A stretch of DNA of 64,000 nt from an uncultured Succinivibrio sp. (GTDB lineage Bacteria; Pseudomonadota; Gammaproteobacteria; Enterobacterales; Succinivibrionaceae), in assembly GCA_934218695.1 (NCBI GenBank), contig CAKQDA010000004.1:51312-115311 (forward strand). The letters run 5' to 3'. Position numbers and translations under genes: made by a program. This document shows, piece by piece, positions 53,983-63,968 of this stretch (position 1 is its first letter; each line of letters begins with the position of its first letter). The notes beneath the pieces were generated by a model. It was not told the origin of the DNA. It made no database searches and worked only from the letters and a program-made list of their open reading frames with translations.

Positions 53983-54648
53983 TTAATGAAACAGTCGTTT
54001 GAGTCTGACAGATGCCTGATGTTCAGCTTCAATTAGCTTATCTTTAAAGCTTGCTTTTTCTTTAACTGCGGTTTCACCTAATATCTCATAACGGATGTAA
54101 TGTTCTAATTCCTCGTTGTTGTAGGGAACAGGACAATAATGGTTTGGAGCGTAGTCTACGCACATGTTGAACCTTATGATCCCATCAGAACTGTCAGGCT
54201 CTTTTGAATGGATATGTCCATGGATTACGGTATTGCAGTTATTCTCTTCAAAGATCTCTTTAAACTCAGCTTCTCTTTTTGAATCAGGTTCTGATAATGG
54301 ATAGTGACAGATAAAGATATTCTCAAAAAGAATGTAATCTATGATCTTTTCAAAGCCACAGCTTAAAAAGAACTTATCCGTATTGGTATCGTGGTTTCCT
54401 CTGAGCATGAGCTTTCTGCCTTTAAGCTTTTTGCAGTACTCAGAAATATGAGGTTTAAATTCAGACTTTAAGAAAGCTATATCACCTAAAAAGACTACGA
54501 TGTCGTCATCGGTGATGACATCATTGTAGTTTTTTAGCATTACATCTTCACACTGCTGTAAGCCTTCATCTGAAAACTCAAACTGAGGACGAGCATACTT
54601 AATTATGTTCTTATGACATAAATGAAGATCTGAGGTGAAATAGAGCAT
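53983..54648 (-). CDS. Calcineurin-like metallophosphoesterase
   Basis: A 221-residue cytoplasmic phosphoesterase with the five dimetal motifs: SDLHLCH near 6-12, GDIAF, GNHD, CHYPL and GHIHS. The last 30 residues are a basic helix not part of the core fold. Proteins of this subgroup are often annotated as putative phosphoesterases; the substrate is unknown. It is monocistronic and convergent with the small gene upstream. Confidence 0.85.
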   Translation of the reverse strand: MLYFTSDLHLCHKNIIKYARPQFEFSDEGLQQCEDVMLKNYNDVITDDDIVVFLGDIAFLKSEFKPHISEYCKKLKGRKLMLRGNHDTNTDKFFLSCGFEKIIDYILFENIFICHYPLSEPDSKREAEFKEIFEENNCNTVIHGHIHSKEPDSSDGIIRFNMCVDYAPNHYCPVPYNNEELEHYIRYEILGETAVKEKASFKDKLIEAEHQASVRLKRLFH

Positions 54649-54907
54649 GGTTGCCTGCCTTAAAACAAAAGTGTTAATACATTAGTTGATGAAAAAACAT
54701 CAGATAATGTAAAAGGTGGTGTAACGTAAACTAAAAGTTAAAGTCTTTCTTTAAAATGAATGAGTAAAACTTCATAACACTCAAATGACAGACTTTGACT
54801 TTTAGCTTTAAAAAGTTGTTAGCTTAAAGCTAAGCTTTAAAACAGCTTAAGTTTCAGCACTTATTGCAAGCAGAAAGTACAAATCAGGGTAACTTACTGA
54901 ACACTAA
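54649..54907. other. Non-coding gap with AGCTTAA-rich stretch
   Basis: About 260 bases without a gene. Around 54,805-54,860 AGCTTTAA and TTAGCTTAAAGCTAA recur as overlapping imperfect palindromes. The promoter of the phosphoesterase gene must lie in the left part. Confidence 0.35.
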
Positions 54908-54932
54908 AACAAAAACGGACCTTAACGGTCCG
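54908..54932 (-). terminator. Terminator of aroQ-accBC
   Basis: CGGACC at 54916-54921 pairs with GGTCCG at 54927-54932. On the minus strand TTTTTGTTTT follows. Confidence 0.82.
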
Positions 54933-54952
54933 CTTTAGTTTAAGAGAAAAGA

Positions 54953-56314
54953 TTATTTCTTTTGCTCTTTAGCAGCTTCGAGTTTCTGCTCAAGGTAGTG
55001 AATGCTTGCACCGCCCTTGATTTCAACAGGATCAGTTAACAGATCCTTGTGTAGAGGAACGTTGGTCTTAATACCGTTAAGTACTAATTCATCTAAAGCC
55101 TCTAAACCGCGCAGACGAGCCAACTCACGGTCATCATCGTAAACAATTAACTTGCCTACTAATGAATCATAGTGAGGTGGAACCTTGTAGCCCTGATATA
55201 CATGGCTGTCCCAACGTACGCCTGGACCACCTGGTACATGCAGATACTTTATCTCACCAGGAGATGGCATAAAGGTAGCAGGATCTTCAGCATTAATACG
55301 GAACTCAAATGCGTGTCCACGTAACTTGATGTCTGACTGCTTGATTGATAATGGGTTGCCAGCGCAAACTGAAATCATTTCACGAACGATATCAACGCCA
55401 GTGATCATTTCAGTAATAGGGTGCTCAACCTGAACACGGGTGTTCATCTCAATGAAGTAGAACTCACCGTTCTCGTACAGGAACTCAAAAGTACCTGCAC
55501 CACGGTAGCCAATATCAACACATGCCTGAGCGCAGCGGGAACCGATGGTTTCACGCTGTTCCTGTGAAATAAATGGAGCAGGAGCTTCCTCTAGAACCTT
55601 CTGGTTTCGACGCTGCATTGAGCAGTCACGTTCACCTAGGTATACAGCATGACCCTGACCGTCAGATAAAACCTGGAACTCAATATGGCGAGGGTTCTCT
55701 AAGAACTTCTCCATATATACGGCAGGGTTGTTGAAGAACATGTCAGCTTCACGGCGTGTTAGAGCGATTGAATCCTCTAACTCAGCGTCAGATCTTACAA
55801 CACGCATACCACGACCACCGCCACCACCAGCTGCTTTGATGATGATAGGGTAGCCAATCTGGTTGGCAAGTTGCCTGTTTTCTTCAAAATCCTCACCTAG
55901 GGCACCAGCTGAACCTGGAACGCATGGAACGCCAGCTTTCTGCATTGCTTTTTTGGCTGAAACCTTATCACCCATTAAACGAATTGTGTCAGCTGTAGGA
56001 CCAATGAAGATAAATCCTGACTTTTCAACCATCTCTGCAAAGTCAGCGTTTTCTGAGAGGAAACCGTAGCCTGGATGAATAGCATTAGCTCCAGTAGCTT
56101 CAGCTGCAGCGATGATTGATGGAATATTCAAATATGAGTCTTTAGGGGCGGCAGGGCCGATGCACACCGCCTCATCAGCTAATTTTACATGCAGTAAATC
56201 GCGGTCAGCAGTTGAATGAACAGCTACGGTCTTCAAACCTAACTGACGGCATGCTCTTAAAATACGCAGAGCAATCTCACCGCGGTTTGCAATCAGAACT
56301 TTTTCAAGTTTCAT
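54953..56314 (-). CDS. accC: Acetyl-CoA carboxylase, biotin carboxylase subunit
   Basis: AccC carboxylates the biotin on AccB with bicarbonate and ATP, the first half of malonyl-CoA synthesis. The ATP-grasp glycine loop [14 protein letters not shown], the [14 protein letters not shown] segment, and [14 protein letters not shown] are all present. The 453 residues are normal. It forms an operon with aroQ and accB and ends in a terminator. Confidence 0.97.
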   Translation of the reverse strand: MKLEKVLIANRGEIALRILRACRQLGLKTVAVHSTADRDLLHVKLADEAVCIGPAAPKDSYLNIPSIIAAAEATGANAIHPGYGFLSENADFAEMVEKSGFIFIGPTADTIRLMGDKVSAKKAMQKAGVPCVPGSAGALGEDFEENRQLANQIGYPIIIKAAGGGGGRGMRVVRSDAELEDSIALTRREADMFFNNPAVYMEKFLENPRHIEFQVLSDGQGHAVYLGERDCSMQRRNQKVLEEAPAPFISQEQRETIGSRCAQACVDIGYRGAGTFEFLYENGEFYFIEMNTRVQVEHPITEMITGVDIVREMISVCAGNPLSIKQSDIKLRGHAFEFRINAEDPATFMPSPGEIKYLHVPGGPGVRWDSHVYQGYKVPPHYDSLVGKLIVYDDDRELARLRGLEALDELVLNGIKTNVPLHKDLLTDPVEIKGGASIHYLEQKLEAAKEQKK

Positions 56315-56337
56315 ATTTATGGGTTACCCCTTATATA

Positions 56338-56805
56338 TTATTCAAACTCGAATAATGGCTGATCGAACTCAACAGTAGAACCGTTCTCAACCAAAATCTT
56401 CTTAATAACGCCTGATCTGTCAGCCTGGATCTGGTTCATCATCTTCATAGCTTCAATGATGCACAGAGTGTCGCCTTCCTTAACAGAAGTCCCTTCCTCA
56501 ACGAATGGAGCAGCGGTAGGACTGGCTGAACGATAGAAAGTACCAACCATTGGTGACTTCATAAGTTTTGCTGCATCAGGAGCTGCAGGTGCTGCTGCAG
56601 GGGCAGGAGCTGCAGGTGTTGCAGGAGCTGCTACAGGAGCAGGAGCTGCTACAGGAGCTGCAATTACGGTCTGAACTGACTGGGCTACAGCCTTTTCACG
56701 TGTAATCTTAAGCTCTTCTTCGCCTTGCTTTAAGTTGATCTCAGATACATCTGACTTAGATACAATTTCGATAAGCTTAGCTATCTTATGAATATCAATT
56801 TGCAT
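56338..56805 (-). CDS. accB: Biotin carboxyl carrier protein of acetyl-CoA carboxylase
   Basis: AccB carries the biotin between AccC and AccAD. The biotinyl lysine is Lys121 in [11 protein letters not shown] helical N-terminal part (residues 1-35) is joined to the biotinyl domain by a Pro/Ala-rich linker of about 40 residues. The thumb segment typical of AccB ([12 protein letters not shown]) is present. Confidence 0.96.
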   Translation of the reverse strand: MQIDIHKIAKLIEIVSKSDVSEINLKQGEEELKITREKAVAQSVQTVIAAPVAAPAPVAAPATPAAPAPAAAPAAPDAAKLMKSPMVGTFYRSASPTAAPFVEEGTSVKEGDTLCIIEAMKMMNQIQADRSGVIKKILVENGSTVEFDQPLFEFE

Positions 56806-56835
56806 GAAAAATATCCTATTTAGTTGATTCTAATC

Positions 56836-57285
56836 TTAATGCCTACGGTCTAAGAAGCGCACTGCACCTCTTAGAGCAAATTCGTAACCATCAAGTCCGA
56901 AACCTACAATGACACCAACGGCCACATCAGACAGGAAAGAATGATGTCTAAATTCCTCTCTTTTGTGAACATTGGAAATATGAATCTCATAGAACGGCAT
57001 ATCAATACCTGCAAGTGCATCGCGAATAGCTACACTTGTATGTGTATAGGCACCTGCATTTAATAGTATGAAATCTACTTTGTTGCGGGAATTTTGGATC
57101 TTGTCGACAATATCGCCTTCATGATTAGATTGGTAGCATTCGATATCAATATTGAGTTCTTCTGCGACCTTCCTGAGCATGTTCTCCAGATCTTTAATGG
57201 TTTCATGACCATAGATCTCTGGCTCACGTGTGCCTAAAAGGTTAAGGTTTGGACCGTTAACAACTAATATTGAATATTTAGCCAA
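56836..57285 (-). CDS. aroQ: 3-dehydroquinate dehydratase, type II
   Basis: AroQ dehydrates 3-dehydroquinate in the shikimate pathway. The N-terminal [17 protein letters not shown] carries the catalytic Tyr and Arg, and [15 protein letters not shown] gives the catalytic His region. The 149 residues are normal. aroQ before accB-accC is a common proteobacterial arrangement. Confidence 0.96.
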   Translation of the reverse strand: MAKYSILVVNGPNLNLLGTREPEIYGHETIKDLENMLRKVAEELNIDIECYQSNHEGDIVDKIQNSRNKVDFILLNAGAYTHTSVAIRDALAGIDMPFYEIHISNVHKREEFRHHSFLSDVAVGVIVGFGLDGYEFALRGAVRFLDRRH

Positions 57286-57597
57286 AATCTAACTCCAAAA
57301 AACTGAATTGTGGCATTTTATCATTTTTACAGTAAAGTGGCGTAAATTTTATTAAAAAGTACCGGTTTTTTATAAAATTAGAAGATATTTGTCTGATTTG
57401 AACCATCAGAATTACAGATAAAACGCTCACTTTATGAATGTAATTTGTGTTTTTTTATTTGGCAAATTTAAGATACGAAAACTTGCAAAAACTATGATGT
57501 GGAACACAAAAAAATGTTAGAATAAGTACACAGTTTTTTCTTTCATTTAGGGTGCCTGTTAAAGGTACCGACCTTAATAACTACTGAGGAACACTTC
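57286..57597. other. Divergent aroQ/glyA intergenic region
   Basis: AT-rich, 312 bases, holding promoters in both directions. TAAAAT on the minus strand near 57,315 could be the aroQ -10. TAGAAT at 57518-57523 is a possible glyA -10, without a good -35. No riboswitch-like structure was recognised. Confidence 0.35.
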
Positions 57598-58860
57598 ATG
57601 AGCTTCATTAACAAAGCCAAGTCAATCGCAGAATATGATCCAGAGTTATGGACCGCAATGAGCGGAGAATGCCAGAGACAGGAAGATCATATTGAACTTA
57701 TCGCATCAGAGAACTATGCCTCCAAGTGTGTAATGGAAGCACAGGGCTCACAGCTAACTAACAAGTATGCTGAAGGTTATCCTGGAAAGCGTTACTACGG
57801 CGGTTGCGAATACGTTGATGTTGTGGAGCAGTTAGCAATCGACAGAGCATGCAAGCTATTCCACTGCGATTATGCTAATGTTCAGCCTCATGCTGGTTCT
57901 CAGGCAAACAATGCTGTATATCAGGCACTGTGCAAACCAGGTGACACCGTAATGGGCTTATCACTAGCTTCAGGCGGTCACTTAACTCACGGCTGCCCTG
58001 TAAACTTCTCAGGTAAAATCTACCACGCTGTAGGTTACGAAGTTAACGAGAAGGGTGAGTTAGATTATGATGCAATCCGCAAGGAAGCATTAGAGTGCAA
58101 GCCAAAGATGATCATCGGCGGTTTCTCAGCTTACTCAGGCATCGTTGACTGGAAGAAACTTCGTGAAATCGCAGACGAAGTTGGTGCTTACTTATTAGTT
58201 GATATGGCTCATGTTGCAGGTCTAGTAGCCGCTGGCGTTTACCCAAGCCCAATTGAGTATGCTCACGTTGTAACCTCAACTGCTCACAAGTCATTAGGTG
58301 GTCCACGTTCAGGCTTTATCTTATCAAACTGCCACGACGAAGCTATCTATAAGAAATTAAATTCAGCCATCTTCCCAGGTACTCAGGGTGGTCCTTTAGA
58401 GCACATCATTGCTGCAAAGGCAATTGTATTCAAAGAGGCTATGGAGCCATGGTATGTTGATTACCAGAAACAGGTTGTAGCTAACGCAAAACTGTTAGCT
58501 GAAGAAGTTATGAAGCGCGGTTACAAGGTTGTAGCCGGAGGCACCCACAACCACCTGTTCCTAATGGACTTCATCGGTCTGGAGATGACCGGTAAAGATG
58601 CTGAGGCAGCTTTAGGAAAGGCTTTCATCACTGTTAACAAGAATACAGTCCCAGGTGAGCCACGTTCTCCATTTATCACCTCTGGTATTCGTGTAGGTAC
58701 TCCAGCTTGTACCCGTCGCGGTTTCAAAGAGGCAGAAATCAAAGAATTAGCTTCAATCATGTGTGATGTTTTAGACAACTATCAGAATGATGAAGTGATC
58801 TTAAAGTGCCGTGAGCGTGTTAAGGCTCTATGCGCTAAATTCCCTGTATACAAAGACTAA
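57598..58860 (+). CDS. glyA: Serine hydroxymethyltransferase
   Basis: GlyA converts serine and tetrahydrofolate into glycine and methylenetetrahydrofolate. The PLP lysine is Lys231 in [14 protein letters not shown], and [13 protein letters not shown] with HSGSQAN-like [11 protein letters not shown] complete the site. The 420 residues are normal. It supplies one-carbon units to thymidylate synthesis (thyA, elsewhere in this window). ribD follows after 29 bases. Confidence 0.97.
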   Translation: MSFINKAKSIAEYDPELWTAMSGECQRQEDHIELIASENYASKCVMEAQGSQLTNKYAEGYPGKRYYGGCEYVDVVEQLAIDRACKLFHCDYANVQPHAGSQANNAVYQALCKPGDTVMGLSLASGGHLTHGCPVNFSGKIYHAVGYEVNEKGELDYDAIRKEALECKPKMIIGGFSAYSGIVDWKKLREIADEVGAYLLVDMAHVAGLVAAGVYPSPIEYAHVVTSTAHKSLGGPRSGFILSNCHDEAIYKKLNSAIFPGTQGGPLEHIIAAKAIVFKEAMEPWYVDYQKQVVANAKLLAEEVMKRGYKVVAGGTHNHLFLMDFIGLEMTGKDAEAALGKAFITVNKNTVPGEPRSPFITSGIRVGTPACTRRGFKEAEIKELASIMCDVLDNYQNDEVILKCRERVKALCAKFPVYKD

Positions 58861-58889
58861 CTGAAGTCCCTATAAATAGGAAATTTACT

Positions 58890-60032
58890 TTGAGTCACGT
58901 TTTAGAAACTGACAAAAAATACATGATGCAAGCAATCAGGCTTGCATCATGCGGCTTATATACATCCTACCCAAATCCTGCGGTAGGATGTGTTATTGTC
59001 CGTGATGATAAAATCATCGGCAGGGGATACCATCATAAAGCCGGTTGTCCGCATGCTGAGATTATGGCTTTACAGGATGCTTCCTTTGACGTCGAAGGCG
59101 CCACCGTATATGTAACTTTAGAACCATGCTCTCATTATGGCAGAACTCCTCCTTGTGCCTTGAAGCTCGTAGAGATGAAGGTTAAAAGAGTCGTTGTTGC
59201 TGCAGATGATCCAAATCCAAAAGTAAACGGTCAAGGTTTTAAAATCTTAAGAGATGCAGGTATTGAAGTTACTCAGCATGTGCTTGAGAAAGAAGCTTTG
59301 TTCCAGAACCGTGCTTTCATGAAATCCATAACAGGCCCTATTCCTTACGTATCTGTAAAGGTCGGTATGTCTATGGATGGAAAAACCGCCTTAAAAGACG
59401 GTTCGAGCAAGTGGATCACTAATACTCTTTCCCGTCAGAAAGTTCAGGATATCAGAGCCAAATCAGACTGCATAATCACTGGAGTGAATACTGTCATTGC
59501 AGATGATCCTTCCATGTCTGTCCGTTACAGCGAATTAAAAGAAAAGTATTTAAAAAAGATTGACAGAGAATATCTAAGACAGCCTTTAAAGGTTATCCTT
59601 GATACCAATTCAAGTTTAGATATTACAAGATACCGCATATTTAAAGATGGCAAAGTGCTACTGGTTAATGGTACTACTGATTCTGATCTTGTAGGCACGG
59701 AAAAGGTTGTTGATGAACATGTAACTCGCATTTTTATGCCTTTAAGACATGATCTGATTGATCTTGAATATCTGTTAAAATATTTAGGTGAGTTAAAAAT
59801 TCGCCGTGTGATGGTTGAGGCTGGATCCATTTTAACCTCAGCTTTCATAAACTCAGGTTTCTGTGATGAACTGTACCTGTTTATGTCCGGAAAAGTCCTT
59901 GGCAGTGACGGTCGTAACGCCTTCAATCTTGAGAATGCGCTGTCTTTGGATAAATGTCAGAAATTTACTCTGTATAAGGCTAAAAAGTACGGTTCTGATG
60001 TGCTCTTACATTATCTGAATGGCGGTAGCTGA
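58890..60032 (+). CDS. ribD: Bifunctional riboflavin deaminase/reductase RibD
   Basis: RibD performs the second and third steps of riboflavin synthesis. The N-terminal cytidine-deaminase-like domain has HAEIMAL and PCSHYGRTPPC as zinc ligands. The C-terminal reductase domain starts near VSVKVGMSMDGKTAL. The start is probably TTG at 58890, giving the usual leader before YMMQAIRLA; the ATG at 58923 is the alternative. It overlaps ribE by one base. Confidence 0.94.
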   Translation: MSHVLETDKKYMMQAIRLASCGLYTSYPNPAVGCVIVRDDKIIGRGYHHKAGCPHAEIMALQDASFDVEGATVYVTLEPCSHYGRTPPCALKLVEMKVKRVVVAADDPNPKVNGQGFKILRDAGIEVTQHVLEKEALFQNRAFMKSITGPIPYVSVKVGMSMDGKTALKDGSSKWITNTLSRQKVQDIRAKSDCIITGVNTVIADDPSMSVRYSELKEKYLKKIDREYLRQPLKVILDTNSSLDITRYRIFKDGKVLLVNGTTDSDLVGTEKVVDEHVTRIFMPLRHDLIDLEYLLKYLGELKIRRVMVEAGSILTSAFINSGFCDELYLFMSGKVLGSDGRNAFNLENALSLDKCQKFTLYKAKKYGSDVLLHYLNGGS

Positions 60033-60748
60033 TGTTTACAGGAATAGTTGAGGCTGTAGGCACCCTTAAGGCTCTAAAACAGCATGGTCACGGTTATGAG
60101 ATTTTAGTTGAAACTCCAGATTCTTTTAGATTAAAAGAACGCGTAAAGTTAGGTGATTCCATAGCCAACAATGGTGTCTGCCTGACAGTTACTAGAATGT
60201 CTGGTAATTCCTTTTACGCAGATGTTTCTGCTGAGACTGTAAAGTGCACCTGTTTGGGAAACTATGCCAAAGGGCACAAGTTAAATTTAGAACTGGCCTG
60301 TACTCCGTCTACTCATCTAGGCGGACATATTGTACAGGGACATGTTGACGGTATCGGAACGGTAGTATCAAGACATACACTGGATGATGCCTATGACATC
60401 TGGATCAAAGCTCCAGATGAGCTTTTACGCTATATAGCCACAAAAGGCTCGATTGCAGTAGATGGTGTGTCCCTGACCGTAAATGAAATCAGACAGGACA
60501 AATTCAGACTGACTTTAATACCACATACCCAGAGCAATGTTAACTTTGATAGTTTCAGTGAAGGTAACAGAGTTAATCTGGAGGTGGACGTACTTGCAAG
60601 ATACCTTGAAAGATTGTTGGGGGCGGGTTTTAGCTCTAAAACTGGTACTATTGGTAACGATAATTTAAAAAACGGTTCATCTGACGGCACGAACACAAAG
60701 TCATCAGGCATTACTATGAGCTCACTGCTCAAAAATGGTTTTATATAA
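60032..60748 (+). CDS. ribE: Riboflavin synthase, alpha subunit
   Basis: Riboflavin synthase dismutates two lumazine molecules to riboflavin. MFTGIVEAVGTL starts the first lumazine-binding barrel, and the second starts near HIVQGHVDGIG. After about 195 residues a low-complexity Gly/Ser/Asn/Thr spacer leads to a short SSLLKNGFI end. Length 238 is longer than E. coli (often named ribC there). It lies in order between ribD and ribH. Confidence 0.95.
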   Translation: MFTGIVEAVGTLKALKQHGHGYEILVETPDSFRLKERVKLGDSIANNGVCLTVTRMSGNSFYADVSAETVKCTCLGNYAKGHKLNLELACTPSTHLGGHIVQGHVDGIGTVVSRHTLDDAYDIWIKAPDELLRYIATKGSIAVDGVSLTVNEIRQDKFRLTLIPHTQSNVNFDSFSEGNRVNLEVDVLARYLERLLGAGFSSKTGTIGNDNLKNGSSDGTNTKSSGITMSSLLKNGFI

Positions 60749-60761
60749 TTTTGGAGAACAT

Positions 60762-61232
60762 ATGTCTATCAGAGTAATTGAAGGTAACAAGCCTTGCCGT
60801 GATGGCAAGTTTGCTATTGTAGTATCTCGTTTTAACAGCCTAATCTGTGAGCGTCTGGTTGAAGGCGCTGTCGACGTTTTAAAGCGTGAAGGTGAGGTTT
60901 GTGAGGAGAACATTACTTTAGTACGTGTTCCTGGTGCAATTGAGATCCCTGTCGTATGTGAAAAGATTGCAGAGTCTAAAAAATACGATGCTATCATCGC
61001 ATTAGGTTGTGTGATCCGCGGTTCAACCTATCACTTTGAGGTTGTTGCAAACGAGTGTGCCAAGGGTATTACCCAGGTAACCTTAAAGTATGCCATCCCT
61101 GTATCAAACGGTGTTTTAACGGTTGATACCCTGGAGCAGGCTCTTGAAAGAGCAGGTTCTCATACTGGCAACAAAGGAGCTGAAGCAGCTTCTGCCGCTC
61201 TTGAAATGGTAAATGTTGTAAAACAGTTTTAG
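60762..61232 (+). CDS. ribH: 6,7-dimethyl-8-ribityllumazine synthase
   Basis: RibH condenses the pyrimidine with dihydroxybutanone phosphate. The start at 60762 has GGAG 7 bases upstream; the frame from 60735 overlaps ribE. Motifs VVSRFNSLI, RVPGAIEIPV and ALGCVIRGSTYHFE match the family. The 156 residues equal the E. coli length. Confidence 0.96.
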   Translation: MSIRVIEGNKPCRDGKFAIVVSRFNSLICERLVEGAVDVLKREGEVCEENITLVRVPGAIEIPVVCEKIAESKKYDAIIALGCVIRGSTYHFEVVANECAKGITQVTLKYAIPVSNGVLTVDTLEQALERAGSHTGNKGAEAASAALEMVNVVKQF

Positions 61233-61297
61233 TGGCTCTTTCAACTGAAAGTTAGCAAAATAAATTTTTAACAAAAAATAATAAAGGATTTTTTAAG

Positions 61298-61732
61298 ATG
61301 GATTCAACAGAAGGTGCAGTAACACCGGCTCAGCGTCACAAGGCAAGACACTTTGCGATGCAGGCTATCTATCAGTGGCAGTTGACAGGTCTGAGCCCAA
61401 CCGAGATTGAAAAACAGTTTTTGGAAGATCAGCCTATGAAAGGTACTGATCTTGATTACTTCCATGATCTGGTATCAGGTGTAATTAACAATGTTCGCGA
61501 TATCGATATTGTTTATGCTCCATACTTAAGCCGTCCACTGGATGATCTTGATCAGGTGGATAAGGCTGTACTGCGTTTAGGTACCTTTGAACTGATGTAC
61601 CGTCAGGAAGTTCCATACCGTGTGGTTATCAATGAGGCTATTATCCTTGCAAAGGAATTTGCTGAGCAGGACAGCCACAAGTTTGTAAACGGTGTGTTGG
61701 ACAAGGTTGTCAAGTCTTTTAAGGCTCACTAG
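61298..61732 (+). CDS. nusB: Transcription antitermination factor NusB
   Basis: NusB with NusE (S10) binds boxA in rRNA antitermination. The 144-residue helical protein has RHFAMQAIYQWQ near the N-terminus and RVVINEAIILAKEFAEQDS with FVNGVLDKV at the end. It follows ribH as in E. coli, and its stop overlaps the GTG of thiL. Confidence 0.96.
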   Translation: MDSTEGAVTPAQRHKARHFAMQAIYQWQLTGLSPTEIEKQFLEDQPMKGTDLDYFHDLVSGVINNVRDIDIVYAPYLSRPLDDLDQVDKAVLRLGTFELMYRQEVPYRVVINEAIILAKEFAEQDSHKFVNGVLDKVVKSFKAH

Positions 61733-62721
61733 TGTCACTGGGCGAATTTGAACTAATAAAAAAGTACTTCTGTCAGAACGACAGAGGTACTGGCATTGAA
61801 TTAGGCATAGGCGATGACTGTGCCTTGTTAAACCTTCCAGAAAATAAAACTCTTGCTGTTACAACTGATACTCAGATTGAGGGTATTCATTTCTTTAAAG
61901 ACACTTCTCCATACTATATTGGCTATAAGTCTCTTCTGGTAAACTTGTCAGATCTAGCTGCCATGGGAGCAAAACCATACTGTTTTACATTATCAGTAAC
62001 AATGCCTGATGCTGATGAGAAATTTTTAGAAGAATTTTCAAAAGGTCTGTTTACACTGGCATCGAAAGTAAATATTCCTCTTATAGGAGGGAATACCACT
62101 AAAGGCCAGTTATCAATAACCATAAGTGCATATGGTTTACTTGACAGAGGAAAAAGCTTAAGGCGCGATATGGCCAAAGCAGGGGATGATATATATGTCA
62201 CCGGAACTTTAGGTTTACCAGGACTCGCTGTAGAACTTGGCTACAGGAACCTTATAAATGGCAAAGATATAAGTGACAAACTCATAGATGGCAGAAATGC
62301 CTTTTCTCACTGTTACGAAAAGAGTATGTTAATTGAGAACCGCTGTGAGTTTGCCTCATCCCTTGTAAATTACAGTCGCTGTGCTATAGATATCTCAGAT
62401 GGACTTGCAGGTGATTTAAAACACATCATGGAACGTTCAAAGGTTGGTGCAAGATTGGAAGTTGAAAAACTGCCCAAACCTTATGAGTTTGAGTATTATT
62501 GCCTTAATGAGAAACTGCAGGATAAGTTATGTCTCTACGGAGGCGGTGATTATGAACTGCTCTTTACAGCTCCGGAGAATAATTATGACAAAATTGTGGA
62601 ATTAGCATCTGCATATGCTGTAAAAGTAAGCAAAATTGGCAAAATTAAAAATGGTACATTTGAAATCTTAAAACATGGTAAGATGTACCATCAAAACGAC
62701 AAGTCGTTCGAACATTTTTAA
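61732..62721 (+). CDS. thiL: Thiamine-monophosphate kinase
   Basis: ThiL phosphorylates thiamine monophosphate to the active diphosphate. LGIGDDCALL near the N-terminus, NLSDLAAMGA, and AIDISDGLAGDL bind ATP and magnesium, and YGGGDYELLF is the last motif. Translation starts at a GTG sharing its G with the nusB stop. The 329 residues match the family. Confidence 0.95.
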   Translation: MSLGEFELIKKYFCQNDRGTGIELGIGDDCALLNLPENKTLAVTTDTQIEGIHFFKDTSPYYIGYKSLLVNLSDLAAMGAKPYCFTLSVTMPDADEKFLEEFSKGLFTLASKVNIPLIGGNTTKGQLSITISAYGLLDRGKSLRRDMAKAGDDIYVTGTLGLPGLAVELGYRNLINGKDISDKLIDGRNAFSHCYEKSMLIENRCEFASSLVNYSRCAIDISDGLAGDLKHIMERSKVGARLEVEKLPKPYEFEYYCLNEKLQDKLCLYGGGDYELLFTAPENNYDKIVELASAYAVKVSKIGKIKNGTFEILKHGKMYHQNDKSFEHF

Positions 62722-62753
62722 GTACAAGAATTCAAGGAACACTGGAGATTATC

Positions 62754-63572
62754 TTGAACACATTATTAAAAAAGACTGCCATCGCAACAGTACTGGCAGC
62801 ATCAGTATTTTCATTAAACGCATGCGATCACAAAGTTTCTGTTTCAGAAAATGGTGCTGTAGTTAACGCAAACGCAACAGATAGTGCAGCTTTAAATGAC
62901 AAGAGCTCTTTTGAGGATAAGGCTGCATATGCAATTGGTGCATCTTTAGGTGAATATGTTGCTCAGATGAAGCAGAGTCAGGAGCAGCTAATCGGCCCTA
63001 TTTCAGCAGAAAAGGTTATCAAAGGCTTTACTGATGGCGTAAATAGAGCTTCAGCTCTTGATCGTGCACAGATTGAAAAAGTGTTAAAAGATCTTGATGC
63101 CAAGATCCAGGAAAAGGTAGCTAACGAACAGAAAATGTCTGCTGAAGAAAACCTGAAGGCAGGTGAAGCATTCTTAGCTGCTAACTCAAAGAAAGAGGGT
63201 GTTGTAACTACTACTTCTGGTTTACAGTACAAGGTTGTAAAGCAGGGTGAAGGCGAGACCGCTAAGAAAGGTGACAAGATCACAGTAACCTACAAGGGTA
63301 CTACTATTGATGGTGTAACTTTTGATGAGTCTAAAAAGCCTATTGAGTTCCCATTAGAGAACATGATTGAAGGTTGGATCGAAGGTTTACAGTTAATGAA
63401 CGAAGGTTCAGAGTACATCCTCTACATCCCATCCAAACTAGCTTATGGAGAGAATGGTGCTTCACAGGTTGTAAAACCAAACTCTGTTTTAATCTTTGAT
63501 GTTCAGTTATTAAAGATTGAAAAACCAGCTCCTAAGGCTGAGACTGAGTCAAAAGAAGAAGCTAAGAAGTAG
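62754..63572 (+). CDS. fkpA: FKBP-type peptidyl-prolyl isomerase, FkpA/Mip-like lipoprotein
   Basis: A secreted prolyl isomerase with an N-terminal helical dimerisation domain (FEDKAAYAIGASLGEYVAQM onward) and a C-terminal FKBP domain (GLQYKVVKQGEGETAKKGDK, then GVTFDES). The start is TTG with GGAG 6 bases upstream. The signal peptide ends in LNAC (Cys24), a lipobox, so it is probably a lipoprotein like Mip rather than a soluble periplasmic FkpA. A Lys/Glu tail closes the 272 residues. Confidence 0.88.
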   Translation: MNTLLKKTAIATVLAASVFSLNACDHKVSVSENGAVVNANATDSAALNDKSSFEDKAAYAIGASLGEYVAQMKQSQEQLIGPISAEKVIKGFTDGVNRASALDRAQIEKVLKDLDAKIQEKVANEQKMSAEENLKAGEAFLAANSKKEGVVTTTSGLQYKVVKQGEGETAKKGDKITVTYKGTTIDGVTFDESKKPIEFPLENMIEGWIEGLQLMNEGSEYILYIPSKLAYGENGASQVVKPNSVLIFDVQLLKIEKPAPKAETESKEEAKK

Positions 63573-63631
63573 ACTTAAGCTTTAAAAATATAAAAAAGCT
63601 GTTCTTTCATTTAGTGGAATGACTCGCATCT

Positions 63632-63677
63632 AAAAGCTCTAACCAAATGTACGATCTTTGGTTGGAGCTTTTAATTT
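63632..63677 (+). terminator. Terminator after the FKBP gene
   Basis: Arms of 16 bases at 63632-63647 (AAAAGCTCTAACCAAA) and 63657-63672 pair with one wobble, followed by AATTTT. Confidence 0.75.
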
Positions 63678-63968
63678 TAGAAATACGTAGTAAGAAAAGA
63701 TTCATCAGTTATGTTCCTCATAAATGGAGCCAACCTTTATTGCTAATGGCATCTGTTCTGTTGCTAATCCTCACCTCATTAAGAGAGCATTATGTTTAAG
63801 TAGAAGTTTTGAACTTAATGTTAAACTTTTAGATAGATAAAAGGTCTTATGAGACAGGATATAAGTTGTTTTCTGCACTGTCTTGATCTATCCATAATTT
63901 GTCACTGATAAAAGAAAAAAATTGCTTTTCAATATATAATCTAGAAGAAGGTTTGGAGATAATTACAT
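63678..63968. other. Non-coding gap at window end
   Basis: AT-rich sequence with no open frame of note. TATAAT at 63935-63940 is a likely -10 for the partial gene at 63969. Confidence 0.4.

Noticed and set aside
57286..58889. Riboswitch before glyA or ribD
   Set aside because: I looked for glycine-type and FMN-type leader motifs and saw none; ribD starts 29 bases after glyA, leaving no room for one.
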